The position numbers were made by a program, and so were the translations under genes. Positions 6,227 through 14,092 of a stretch of 19,092 nucleotides of DNA are shown one piece after another. The notes under the pieces were generated by a model. That model saw nothing but the letters and a program-made list of their open reading frames with translations, searched no databases and had not been told where the DNA came from. Every line of letters starts with the position of its first letter. The first letter of the stretch is position 1. The DNA comes from DAOMOP01 sp035444405 (lineage in GTDB: Bacteria > Pseudomonadota > Gammaproteobacteria > Burkholderiales > Rhodocyclaceae): NCBI GenBank assembly GCA_035444405.1, contig DAOMOP010000060.1, positions 1-19,092 on the forward strand, written 5' to 3'.

Positions 6227-7513
6227 TCAGCGCACGAGGCCGCTCATCGTCTGCGCCGGGGGCGGCAGGCGCCGCGCCATCGGCTGCAGCGCAAAACGCG
6301 GATAGTGCGGCACGCCGGCACGATACGGCGGCACCATCTCGCCTTCGATGAGGGGCTGCAGATACGCCCTCGCCTGCGCGGTCACGTGCAGGCCGTCGGC
6401 GCGTATGAAATGGCCGGGCACCCGCCGCTCGCGGTTCGCGATCCCGGCGACCGGGACCGGCTCGACGGTCCATGCGTACGGCTGGTCCGACCGCCTGCGT
6501 ATCGCCGCCATCACGCCGTCGCGACCATCGACGGCGAATGCGACCGCGGCCCGCCCGACCGCGCGTGCATGCGCGTGGTCGGTGGCCGACACCAGATGGC
6601 CGGCCGCGCGCTGCAGGTAGTCGGGAATCGCCCAGTGGTGCTTGTAGCCGAGCCGGGCGTGGATGGTGCGCGCAATGCACTGACCGGCGCCGCCGAGCTG
6701 CACGTGCCCCTTGCGGTCGTGCGACTGCTCCATCACCAGCGTGCCGTCGGCGCGGCGGATGCCTTCGGACACCGTGATCGCGCAATAGCCGAGCCGCTCG
6801 ACGGTGCGCTGCACGCAATCGAGGAAGCGGGCCTCGTCGAACGGCACTTCGGGCATCAGGATGATGTGTGGCGGCGCATCGTCGTCGGTCGCGGCCAGAG
6901 CGGTCGCCGCGGCCAGCCAGCCGGCATTGCGGCCCATCACTTCCATCACGAACACCCGCCCGACGCGGCTCGCCATCGCATCGAGGTCGAGGCCGGCCTC
7001 GAGCATCGCCGTCGCGACATACTTCGCGGCCGAGCCGAAGCCGGGCGAGCAGTCGGTGCCTTCGAGGTCGTTGTCAACCGTCTTCGGAACACCGATGCAC
7101 ACCAGCGGATAGCCGCGCTCGCGCGCGGCCTGTGACAGCTTGGCAACGGTGTCCATCGAGCCGTTGCCGCCGTTGTAGAGGAAGTAGCCGACCTCGTGCG
7201 CCGCCAGGACATCGAACAGCCGGTCGTACTGCGCCGGATTGGCACTCGGTGCGTCGAGGTCGAAACGGCACGAGCCGAACACCCCGCCGGGCACGTGCGC
7301 CAGCACGCGCAGCTCGTCCTCACCGAACGTTGCGGTGTCGATCAGCACCTCGTCGAGCACGCCCAGGATGCCGTGGCGGGCGGCCAGCACCGCGCCGATC
7401 GCATCATTGTGCAGGCGCGCGGCCTTGATGACGCTCGCTGCCGTGGCGTTGATCACCGCGGTGACGCCGCCCGACTGCGCGTAAAGTAGATTGGCCCTGC
7501 TCATCGGCATCAC
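6227..7513 (-). CDS. pfp: 6-phosphofructokinase, PPi-type clade with mixed specificity residues
   Basis: It phosphorylates fructose 6-phosphate to the 1,6-bisphosphate. The 428-residue protein (counting from the GTG at 7513) belongs to the PFK-A superfamily: YAQSGGVTAVINA (about 11-23), GGNGS (115-119), PKTVDND (143-149, catalytic Asp 147), MGR (193-195) and YLQR (about 299-302). Overall pattern and length resemble the PPi-dependent group of proteobacteria. Lys144 is the residue associated with PPi use, yet Gly118 occupies the place where PPi enzymes carry Asp and ATP enzymes carry Gly. Donor specificity therefore cannot be assigned. The start is uncertain: GTG 7513, ATG 7510 and ATG 7504 all lack a clear ribosome site. 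It follows adk by 73 bp on the same strand and is probably the last gene of that unit. Confidence 0.9.
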   Translation of the reverse strand: MMPMSRANLLYAQSGGVTAVINATAASVIKAARLHNDAIGAVLAARHGILGVLDEVLIDTATFGEDELRVLAHVPGGVFGSCRFDLDAPSANPAQYDRLFDVLAAHEVGYFLYNGGNGSMDTVAKLSQAARERGYPLVCIGVPKTVDNDLEGTDCSPGFGSAAKYVATAMLEAGLDLDAMASRVGRVFVMEVMGRNAGWLAAATALAATDDDAPPHIILMPEVPFDEARFLDCVQRTVERLGYCAITVSEGIRRADGTLVMEQSHDRKGHVQLGGAGQCIARTIHARLGYKHHWAIPDYLQRAAGHLVSATDHAHARAVGRAAVAFAVDGRDGVMAAIRRRSDQPYAWTVEPVPVAGIANRERRVPGHFIRADGLHVTAQARAYLQPLIEGEMVPPYRAGVPHYPRFALQPMARRLPPPAQTMSGLVR

Positions 7514-7586
7514 GATTCAGGCACTGCTGCCGTGCGGCAAACGGCGGCCGCCACGGCGCGCATCGCCGCGGGGCCGCAGCGGTGGC

Positions 7587-8240
7587 TTACTTGAGCGCGT
7601 CGAATACGCGCTTGGTGATCTCGTCGACCGAGCCCAGCCCCGAGATCTTGCACACCTTCGGCGCGCCTGGGGCGCCGGATTCGGCCCACCGGGTGTAGTA
7701 GTCGACCAGCGGCTTGGTCTGCGCATGGTAGACCTCGAGGCGCTTTCTGACCGTCTCCTCGCGATCGTCGTCGCGCTGGATCAGCTCCTCGCCGGTCACG
7801 TCGTCCTTGCCTGCCACCTTGGGCGGGTTGTGCTTGATGTGGTAGGTGCGGCCCGATGCCAGGTGCACGCGGCGCCCGCTCATGCGCTCGATGATCTGCG
7901 CATCGGGCACGTCGATCTCGAGCACGTAGTCGATCGGCACGCCGGCATCCTTCATCGCGTCGGCCTGCGGGATCGTGCGCGGAAAGCCGTCGAACATGTA
8001 GCCGCTCTTGCAGTCGTCCTGCTGCAGACGGTCCTTCACCAGGCCGATGATGATGTCGTCGGAGACGAGCTGGCCCGCGTCCATGACCTTCTTGGCCTCG
8101 ATACCGAGCGGCGTACCGGCCTTGACCGCGGCGCGCAGCATGTCGCCGGTCGAGATCTGCGGGATGCCGAACTTGTCCTTGATGAAGTTCGCTTGCGTGC
8201 CCTTGCCGGCGCCCGGCGGTCCCAAAAGAATCAGTCGCAT
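7587..8240 (-). CDS. adk: Adenylate kinase
   Basis: This enzyme catalyses the reversible conversion of ATP and AMP to two ADP in the cytosol. At 217 residues it is a normal long-form enzyme. The P-loop GPPGAGKGTQ is at about 7-16, the AMP-binding STGDMLR at about 30-36, and GFPRT at about 85-89. The LID domain, around 122-160, starts GRRVHLASGRTYH and has no zinc-binding Cys set. The late RDDDREETVRKRL block follows the LID. A strong GGGAGGG ribosome site precedes the ATG at 8240. It lies 54 bp after kdsB in the same direction. The adk-kdsB-lpxK neighbourhood is, as I recall it, usual in betaproteobacteria. Confidence 0.98.
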   Translation of the reverse strand: MRLILLGPPGAGKGTQANFIKDKFGIPQISTGDMLRAAVKAGTPLGIEAKKVMDAGQLVSDDIIIGLVKDRLQQDDCKSGYMFDGFPRTIPQADAMKDAGVPIDYVLEIDVPDAQIIERMSGRRVHLASGRTYHIKHNPPKVAGKDDVTGEELIQRDDDREETVRKRLEVYHAQTKPLVDYYTRWAESGAPGAPKVCKISGLGSVDEITKRVFDALK

Positions 8241-8294
8241 ACAACCCTCCCTTTCCGTGAACCGCTCGGGGCGGCATCCATTGAGTAGATAAGA

Positions 8295-9083
8295 CTACGA
8301 AGAAAACTGGCTCGCACACGCGAGCTCGCCGAAGATCCGCCGCACCCGCTCGAGGTCCTCCACGGTATCCACTCCGGCGGCCGGCGCATGCGCGATCGCG
8401 GCGACGACGATGCCATAGCCGTGCCACAGCGCCCGCAACTGTTCCAGAGCCTCCCAGCCCTCGAGCGGTGCCGGTTCGAGCTCGGCATAGCGCCGCAGGA
8501 ACGACGCGCGATAGGCGTAAATGCCGATGTGGCGCTGCGCAACGAACCCGGCCGGCAGTGCGCCCTGCCCGGACGCGAAGGCGTCACGCGGCCACGGAAT
8601 CGGCGCACGCGAGAAATACAGCGCGCGGCCATGCGCATCGCACACCACCTTGACGGCGTTGGGATTGAGGAACTCGGCGCTGCTGGCGAGCGGATGAGCG
8701 GCCGTCGCGATCGACGCCTCGGGGCTCGCCGCAAGCGTTCGCGCGACCGCGGCGATCAGCTCCGGTTCGATCAGCGGCTCGTCGCCCTGGACGTTGACGA
8801 CGATCTCGTCGTCGTGCCAAGCGAGCGCATCCACGACTTCGGCCAGCCGGTCGGTGCCGCTCGCATGATCGGTGCGCGTGATCAAGACGTCCCCGCCGGC
8901 CGCGACGACCGCGTCATGCACCGCCTCGTGGTCGGTGGCAACCCACACCGCTTCGGCCCCCGAACGCTGCGCCCGCTCGAGCACGCGCACGACCATCGGT
9001 TTGCCGGCGATGTCGGCGAGCGGCTTGCCGGGCAGGCGGGTCGACGCGTGGCGAGCCGGGATCACCACCTTGAAGTCGGTCAT
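8295..9083 (-). CDS. kdsB: 3-deoxy-manno-octulosonate cytidylyltransferase (CMP-KDO synthetase)
   Basis: This cytosolic enzyme activates KDO with CTP to CMP-KDO for the lipopolysaccharide inner core. The 262-residue protein shows the nucleotide-binding PARHASTRLPGKPL (about 8-21), VATDHEAV, VNVQGDEPLI (about 98-107), FSRAPIPWPRD and HIGIYAYRASFL, all KdsB hallmarks. The frame is open 36 codons upstream, but that extension is inside trm112 and unlike the family. The ATG at 9083 overlaps the trm112 stop as ATGA, implying translational coupling. The upstream genes trm112 and lpxK and the downstream adk are on the same strand. Confidence 0.97.
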   Translation of the reverse strand: MTDFKVVIPARHASTRLPGKPLADIAGKPMVVRVLERAQRSGAEAVWVATDHEAVHDAVVAAGGDVLITRTDHASGTDRLAEVVDALAWHDDEIVVNVQGDEPLIEPELIAAVARTLAASPEASIATAAHPLASSAEFLNPNAVKVVCDAHGRALYFSRAPIPWPRDAFASGQGALPAGFVAQRHIGIYAYRASFLRRYAELEPAPLEGWEALEQLRALWHGYGIVVAAIAHAPAAGVDTVEDLERVRRIFGELACASQFSS

Positions 9084-9274
9084 TTGGCGCGCAGGGCCTC
9101 GACCTCTTCGGCGCTCACCTGCCGCGCCTCGTCCTCGAGCATGACCGGAATGCCGTCGCGGATCGGAAAGGCGAGCCGATCGGCCTTGCACACCAGCTCC
9201 TGGCGATCACGCACGAAATCCAGCCGGCCCTTGCAGAGCGGGCAGACGAGAATTTCAAGCAGCCTGGCGTCCAT
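9080..9274 (-). CDS. Trm112/YcaR family small protein
   Basis: This 64-residue protein begins MDARLLEILVCPLCKG and continues with a second Cys in ELVCKADRLAFPIRDGIPVML. That is the complete Trm112/YcaR pattern of a small one-domain protein with a zinc-ribbon-like core; here three Cys are visible (about residues 11, 14 and 29). Eukaryotic Trm112 activates methyltransferases; the bacterial role is not settled. The gene overlaps the end of lpxK by 20 bases and overlaps kdsB by the 4-base ATGA. This indicates tight coupling within the LPS gene run. Confidence 0.93.
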   Translation of the reverse strand: MDARLLEILVCPLCKGRLDFVRDRQELVCKADRLAFPIRDGIPVMLEDEARQVSAEEVEALRAK

Positions 9275-10268
9275 GCGTCAGTTTCTCCAATATTCGTTCG
9301 ATCGCTCCGTCACCGATGCGGGCCGTGACCGGGAACTCCCACGTATCGGCAGAGGCGAAAAACCGGCATTTTACCGCATCCTTGGCGGTCAGTATTTTCG
9401 GCTCACCGGGCGCGATGTCGAGGTCGGCCGGCGCAAAGCGGTAATGATCGGGAAAGGCGTGCGGCACGACGTCGAGCCCGTGCGCCGCGAGCTGGGCAAA
9501 GAAGCGCTGCGGCTGACCGATTCCGGCAATCGCGTGCACGCGCCGGCCGGCGAACTCGGCCAGTCTCCGGGACTGCACGGGGGTTCGGAGCGAACGCACG
9601 CAGTCGCCGTCGAGCCTCATCGGAAACACCGCCCGGTCGCCCAGCCGATCGCGCACCGCCGCCGACAGGCTCCCGTGCGCGATCACGACGTCGGCGCGGC
9701 GCAAGCGCCCCAACCCTTCGCGCAACGGCCCGGCCGGCAACAACCAGCGGTTGCCGAGCGCGGCCTCGTCGACCACCGCGACCTCGACGTCGCGATGCAG
9801 CCGGTAGTGCTGCAGGCCGTCGTCGCACACGATCACGTCGCACTCGGGGTGCGCCGCGAGCAGGCGCCGTGCCGCGTCCGCACGCTCCGCACCGACCGCC
9901 ACCGGACAGGCGGCGAGCTGGGCGAGCAGCACCGGCTCGTCGCCGCACTCTTGCGGATCATCGTCGGCGCCGACCAGTGCGACATCGCGGATGCGGCCAC
10001 CGTAACCGCGACTGACGATGGCCGGCGTGTAACCGGCCTCGCGCAGGCGCTCGACCAGCCAGGCCACCACCGGTGTCTTGCCGCTGCCGCCGACCGCGAT
10101 GTTGCCGACCACGACGACCGGCACCGGCACGCGCCGCACCGCCAGCGCACCGATGCGAAACAGGACGCGTCGCGCCGTCGCGAGCAGCCAGAAAACGCCC
10201 GACAGCGGCAGCAGCGCCCACGCCAGCGGGGCGCGGGATCGCCAGAAAACGGGGGCCTTGGCTGGCAT
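9255..10268 (-). CDS. lpxK: Tetraacyldisaccharide 4'-kinase
   Basis: This inner-membrane enzyme phosphorylates the 4' position of the lipid A disaccharide precursor, giving lipid IVA. The 337-residue protein has an N-terminal hydrophobic segment (about 12-40, WALLPLSGVFWLLATARRVL) that anchors it. The P-loop GNIAVGGSGKTP is at about 55-66, VSRGYGG at about 85-91 and CDDGLQHYRLHRD at about 148-160. All three are typical of LpxK. It begins 45 bp after exbD with only a weak GAGG ribosome site, and its last 20 bases overlap trm112. Together with kdsB downstream, it places lipid A and KDO steps in one unit. Confidence 0.96.
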   Translation of the reverse strand: MPAKAPVFWRSRAPLAWALLPLSGVFWLLATARRVLFRIGALAVRRVPVPVVVVGNIAVGGSGKTPVVAWLVERLREAGYTPAIVSRGYGGRIRDVALVGADDDPQECGDEPVLLAQLAACPVAVGAERADAARRLLAAHPECDVIVCDDGLQHYRLHRDVEVAVVDEAALGNRWLLPAGPLREGLGRLRRADVVIAHGSLSAAVRDRLGDRAVFPMRLDGDCVRSLRTPVQSRRLAEFAGRRVHAIAGIGQPQRFFAQLAAHGLDVVPHAFPDHYRFAPADLDIAPGEPKILTAKDAVKCRFFASADTWEFPVTARIGDGAIERILEKLTHGRQAA

Positions 10269-10313
10269 CGCCTCAGCGTCGCGGCGGCGGCGCGTCCGTC
10301 GCGAGACGTGCCT

Positions 10314-10736
10314 TCACGACTCCGGCGCCTGGATTGCGAACGTGATCTGCGGCAAGCCGGCGCGCTGCGCGGCCTGCATCACGTCGATGACGCTCTGGTG
10401 GGCCGCCTGTGCATCGGCGTTGATCACGACGACCGGCTCGCGCCCCTCGGCCGGGGCCGCCCGGCCCAGCGCGGCGGCGATGGCGTTGATCTCGCGCGAG
10501 CCGACCGGCACGCCGTTGACGATGATGTCGCCTGCGGCCGTCACCGCCACCGCGATCTCTTCGGGTGTCGCCTCGCGCTGCTCGACTTCCGCGGTGGGAA
10601 GCGTGATCTCGAGTCCGGACACCTTCGAGAAGGTGGTCGTGAGCATCAGGAAGATGATGATCACGAGCACGACGTCGATGAGCGGAATCAGATTGACCTC
10701 GGGGGCCTCATGGCGCCCCCCGCGCTGGAAGTTCAT
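10314..10736 (-). CDS. exbD: ExbD/TolR-type biopolymer transport protein
   Basis: This 140-residue protein has one N-terminal membrane helix (about 14-34) and a periplasmic domain. The helix carries the conserved proton-path Asp at residue 21 in NLIPLIDVVLVIIIFLM, the hallmark of ExbD/TolR. It works with the ExbB/TolQ-type partner encoded immediately upstream, forming a proton-driven motor of the inner membrane. No TonB, TolA or receptor gene is in the window, so the energised partner is unknown. The 81-bp gap from exbB shows no terminator. The name exbD is by family; it could be a Tol-type or LPS-linked motor because of the lpxK neighbour. Confidence 0.92.
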   Translation of the reverse strand: MNFQRGGRHEAPEVNLIPLIDVVLVIIIFLMLTTTFSKVSGLEITLPTAEVEQREATPEEIAVAVTAAGDIIVNGVPVGSREINAIAAALGRAAPAEGREPVVVINADAQAAHQSVIDVMQAAQRAGLPQITFAIQAPES

Positions 10737-10817
10737 CGCCGTCCTCGCACGTACGCCTCACGCCGCTGAGCCGCAGATTCGCCCCACCTCGCCCGCGGCA
10801 GCCGGGCCGCCTGCCGG

Positions 10818-11426
10818 TCAGTTGCGCCGTTCGCCATGGACGACCTCGACGAGCTTGATCGCCTGCTGCTCCATGTCGATCACCAGCGTGTCGACCTGGG
10901 CGCGAAAATGACGCCAGAAGATCGTCGCCGGGATCGCGATGATCAGCCCGAGCCCGGTCGTGTTCAGTGCGATCGCGATGCCCTGCGCCAGCTGCTGCGG
11001 ATTCGCGCCTCCGACGCCCTGCGAGGCGAAGATGTCGATCATGCCGACGATGGTGCCGAACAGGCCGAGCAGCGGACTGATCGCGGCAATCGTGCCGAGC
11101 GTGGTCATGTAGCGCTCGAGCTCGTGGGCAACGGCGCGGCCGGTCTCCTCGATCGCCTCCTTCATGACTTCGCGCGAGCTGCTCACATTGCGCAAGCCGG
11201 CCGCGAGCACGCGCCCGAGCGGCGAATGCGCCGCCACGCGATTGGCCATGTCGGCGGTCACACCGTGCTGTCGCAGGTCGGCGAGCACCTCGTCGAGCAA
11301 CCGGGCCGGAACCACTCTCGATCGGCGCAGGCTGATCGACCGTTCGATGATCAGCGCAACGGCGATGACGGACGCGAGCAGCAGCGGCCAGATCGGCCAG
11401 CCCGATGCTTCGATGAGCGCAAACAC
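10818..11426 (-). CDS. exbB: MotA/TolQ/ExbB-family proton channel protein
   Basis: This 202-residue inner-membrane protein has three predicted helices, at about 8-28, 108-135 and 150-172. The TolQ/ExbB consensus lies in LGTIAAISPLLGLFGTIVGMIDIF and IAIALNTTGLGLIIAIPATIFW. With ExbD it forms the proton-conducting stator of a motor that energises a periplasmic partner. It starts at GTG 11426 behind GGGAGACACC, which places a reasonable ribosome site about 10 bases ahead. A sigma-70-like promoter at 11458-11486 overlaps the end of the TRAP permease gene, so it is probably the first gene of the exbB-exbD-lpxK-trm112-kdsB-adk-pfp unit. Confidence 0.92.
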   Translation of the reverse strand: MFALIEASGWPIWPLLLASVIAVALIIERSISLRRSRVVPARLLDEVLADLRQHGVTADMANRVAAHSPLGRVLAAGLRNVSSSREVMKEAIEETGRAVAHELERYMTTLGTIAAISPLLGLFGTIVGMIDIFASQGVGGANPQQLAQGIAIALNTTGLGLIIAIPATIFWRHFRAQVDTLVIDMEQQAIKLVEVVHGERRN

Positions 11427-11457
11427 GCGAGGTGTCTCCCGGAAACAGAAACCTGGA

Positions 11458-11486
11458 ACTCTAGCGCCCGCCCCCCTTCAGGGCAA
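11458..11486 (-). promoter_or_regulatory. Promoter of the exbB operon (-35 TTGCCC, N17, -10 TAGAGT)
   Basis: On the minus strand TTGCCC (11481-11486) and TAGAGT (11458-11463) are separated by exactly 17 bp, each matching consensus at four of six positions. The -35 lies inside the last codons of the TRAP permease gene. The predicted start near 11451 leaves a leader of about 25 nt before the exbB GTG. Confidence 0.6.
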
Positions 11487-13475
11487 GCGCCGGCTCACCC
11501 ACCAGTTGCCCGCCAGCACGACGACGAGGACGGCGAATCCGACGACCTCGACGACGAAGTTCGGGTAGAAGATCGCGACCGTCGCGGGCACGATCAGCAC
11601 ACGCGACGCCACGCCCATGCGCACGAACAGGTAGCCTTCCAGCGCGGCGGCAAATGCGGCCAGTGCGATGATCGCGATCACGACGTTCCAGGCGACGACG
11701 GGCAGCGGGCCGCCGAGGATGAGCTCCTGATTGAACACCATGAACACCGGGATCAGGTACAGCCCCTTGGCGAACTTCCAGGCCTGCATGCTGGTCTCCA
11801 TCGGCTTCGCGCCGGCGATCGCCGCCCCGGCGAAGCCCGCCAGCGCGACCGGCGGCGTCACGTTCGAATCCTGCGAGTACCAGAACACGACGAGGTGCGC
11901 GATCAGCAGCGGAATTCCGAACTCGTTGGTCAGCGCCGGGCCGACCAGCACGATCAGCACGATGTAGGCCGCCGTCACCGGCAGCCCCATTCCGAGCACC
12001 AGGCTGGCGATGATCACCAGCAACAGCGCGAGCACGATGTTGCCCCCCGAGAACGCCATCATCATCGACGAGAACTTCAGCCCGAGGCCGGTCAGACCGA
12101 CGACGCCGACGATGATGCCGGCGACCGCGCACGCCATGCTCACCGGCACGGCGTTGCGCGCGCCGAGCGACAAGCCCTCGATCAGCAGGCGTACGCCGGT
12201 CCTCAGCATCTCGCGAATGCGCTGCCACTCGACCGGATGGCCCTCGCGCGGGGCGAACACGAAGAACCACGCCAGGTAGCGCAGCACCGCCACCGCGACG
12301 ACCGAAACCACCGCATAGAAGCCGACGCGCATCGGCGACATGTGCATCACCAGCAGGTAGATCAGCACCACCAGCGGCACCAGGAAGTGCCAGCCTTCGC
12401 GCATCACCTGCCGCACCGACGGCAGTTCGGAGGCCGGCATGCCCTGCATGCCCTGCTTGAGCGCGATGATGTGCACGAACAGGTACACCGTGCCGAAATA
12501 CAGCAGCGCCGGAATCACGCTGACCTTGACGATCTCGAGATAGGGCACGCCCGTGTATTCGGCGATCAGAAAGGCGCCCGCGCCCATCAGCGGCGGCATG
12601 ATCTGCCCGCCCGTGCTCGCCGCCGCCTCGATGCCGCCGGCCTGGGCAGGGCGGTAGCCGAGCCGCTTCATCAGCGGAATCGTGAAGGCACCGGTGGTCA
12701 CGACGTTGGCGATGGCGCTGCCGGAGATCGAGCCCATGCCGGCCGACGCCAGCACCGCCGCCTTGGCCGGTCCACCGCGCTGCCGGCCGGTCGCCGCATA
12801 GGCGAGATCGATGAAGAACTTGCCGGCTCCCGTCACTTCGAGAAAGGCGCCGAACAGCACGAAGACGAAGATGAAGGTCGCGGCCACGCCGAGCGGCAGG
12901 CCGAACAGTCCCTCCTGGCCGAGGTAGAGCTGCCCCACCAGTCGATCGAGCGTATAGCCGCGATGCGCGAGAATGCCCGGCAGCAGATCGGCCAGCCACG
13001 GCAATCCGCCGCGTGGCCCGGCGAGCGCGTAGACGATCGCGAGCGCTCCGATGACCGTCAGCCCGAGCCCGACGGCCCGACGGCACGCCTCGAGCACCGT
13101 CACGATCGCGATGCAGCCGACGACGATGTCGGTGCGATTCCAGAAACCGGCGCGTGCGATGATGTCGTCCAGATAGAACGCCATGTAGAAGCCGGTCAGG
13201 ACCGCACCGCCGAAGAACAGCGTGTCGACGAGGCCGCCGACGAGCCCGCGCCGGCGCCCGGCACCGAACACCGGGTACACGGTGAAGCACAGCATCATGA
13301 TCAGCGCGAGGTGGATGCTGCGCTGATAGAAGAGGCCCAACTGCTGGATTCCGGCGGTGTAGAGCTGGAAGAGCGACAGGGCGACCCCGATCAGGGTGAT
13401 CAGCCACAGCAGCAGCCGCGGCTCGCGTGCGCGCAGGCCGAACACGGTTTCGGAATCCTTGTCCTGATCACTCAT
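11478..13475 (-). CDS. TRAP transporter fused permease (DctQM-type, 665 aa)
   Basis: This large inner-membrane permease belongs to a TAXI-type TRAP transporter, a binding-protein-dependent secondary carrier driven by an ion gradient. Hydrophobic segments run through almost its whole length. The N-terminal 150 residues or so correspond to the small subunit fused to the large DctM-like part. In the DctM part I see GSISGSAIANVVTTGAFTIP (about 249-267), then EAAASTGGQIMPPLMGAGAFLIAEY (about 283-307). Both blocks are characteristic of the fused family. A GGGAGAGG ribosome site precedes the ATG at 13475. It follows the DUF1850 gene by 64 bp and the binding-protein gene beyond that, forming one uptake cassette. 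The substrate cannot be told from sequence; characterised TAXI systems take organic acids or amino acids. Confidence 0.95.
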   Translation of the reverse strand: MSDQDKDSETVFGLRAREPRLLLWLITLIGVALSLFQLYTAGIQQLGLFYQRSIHLALIMMLCFTVYPVFGAGRRRGLVGGLVDTLFFGGAVLTGFYMAFYLDDIIARAGFWNRTDIVVGCIAIVTVLEACRRAVGLGLTVIGALAIVYALAGPRGGLPWLADLLPGILAHRGYTLDRLVGQLYLGQEGLFGLPLGVAATFIFVFVLFGAFLEVTGAGKFFIDLAYAATGRQRGGPAKAAVLASAGMGSISGSAIANVVTTGAFTIPLMKRLGYRPAQAGGIEAAASTGGQIMPPLMGAGAFLIAEYTGVPYLEIVKVSVIPALLYFGTVYLFVHIIALKQGMQGMPASELPSVRQVMREGWHFLVPLVVLIYLLVMHMSPMRVGFYAVVSVVAVAVLRYLAWFFVFAPREGHPVEWQRIREMLRTGVRLLIEGLSLGARNAVPVSMACAVAGIIVGVVGLTGLGLKFSSMMMAFSGGNIVLALLLVIIASLVLGMGLPVTAAYIVLIVLVGPALTNEFGIPLLIAHLVVFWYSQDSNVTPPVALAGFAGAAIAGAKPMETSMQAWKFAKGLYLIPVFMVFNQELILGGPLPVVAWNVVIAIIALAAFAAALEGYLFVRMGVASRVLIVPATVAIFYPNFVVEVVGFAVLVVVLAGNWWVSRRLP

Positions 13476-13539
13476 GCACGCCTCTCCCGACCGGCATCTC
13501 GATTAATCCGGCGCCGCACCGAACGTGGCGCAGTGGCGC

Positions 13540-14052
13540 TCAGCCGCCATCACAGCGACGGGATGGCCGCGCCAGCCCCCGCCCGCCGTGCGAGACACGC
13601 ATCACCAGCCGCTCGCCGGCAGCGAGCTCGCTCAACGACACCGCCTCGGCACCGGGAAACTCGACGCGATGGTTCACGCGCGGCGATCCGACCCGTAGCG
13701 CCAGCTCGTTGCCCGCCACCGGCGCGGCGATGTCAACGATCCGATAGCCTCCGTCGGCGTCGCTGCGCAGCTCGCCGCGGCCCGGCACGTGGCCGAGGCC
13801 GGCGGCGAAATCGGGCTGATGACTCTCGTCGAGGATCATCGCCGGAGGACGGTAGACGAAGCAGTCGCGCACCGCGAATCCGGCGACCGAATGGTTCCAT
13901 ACGAGGCACCAGCGATCCTGCGGCTCGAGCGTACATGCGAGCAGCGCGCGGCCCTCGGCATCGGCGAACTCCAGCGTGGCGGCTGCGGCGGCGCCTGCCC
14001 AGGCAAGCGCCGCCGCCAGGGCGCAGCGGCGAACGCCGACGCGCGTGGTCAC
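13540..14052 (-). CDS. DUF1850 domain protein of the TRAP cassette
   Basis: This 170-residue protein has an N-terminal export signal: Arg residues near 4-9, then an Ala-rich hydrophobic stretch about 10-25 ending in AAAAATLEF. It therefore probably acts in the periplasm or at the membrane. The body shows the DUF1850 pattern: WNHSV near residue 52, DESHQPDFAAGLGHVPGRGE around 75-94, and a final NELALRVGSPRVNHRVEF region. I recall that this family is regularly encoded with TAXI-type TRAP genes, and here it sits exactly between binding protein and permease. Its mechanistic role is not known. Translation starts at GTG 14052 with a modest GTGAGA ribosome site. It begins 40 bp after the TAXI gene stop. 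Confidence 0.85.
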   Translation of the reverse strand: MTTRVGVRRCALAAALAWAGAAAAATLEFADAEGRALLACTLEPQDRWCLVWNHSVAGFAVRDCFVYRPPAMILDESHQPDFAAGLGHVPGRGELRSDADGGYRIVDIAAPVAGNELALRVGSPRVNHRVEFPGAEAVSLSELAAGERLVMRVSHGGRGLARPSRRCDGG

Positions 14053-14092
14053 GCGACGAGTCTCACGCGACGCCGCGGGCCGGGCGAACCGT

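Noticed and set aside
9084..9191. N-terminal extension of kdsB (36 extra residues)
   Set aside because: It lies inside trm112, does not resemble KdsB, and the ATG at 9083 forms the usual ATGA coupling.
8388..10769. A 793-codon plus-strand frame across kdsB, trm112, lpxK and exbD
   Set aside because: Antisense shadow of four identified genes; His/Arg/Asp-rich low-complexity translation without a domain.
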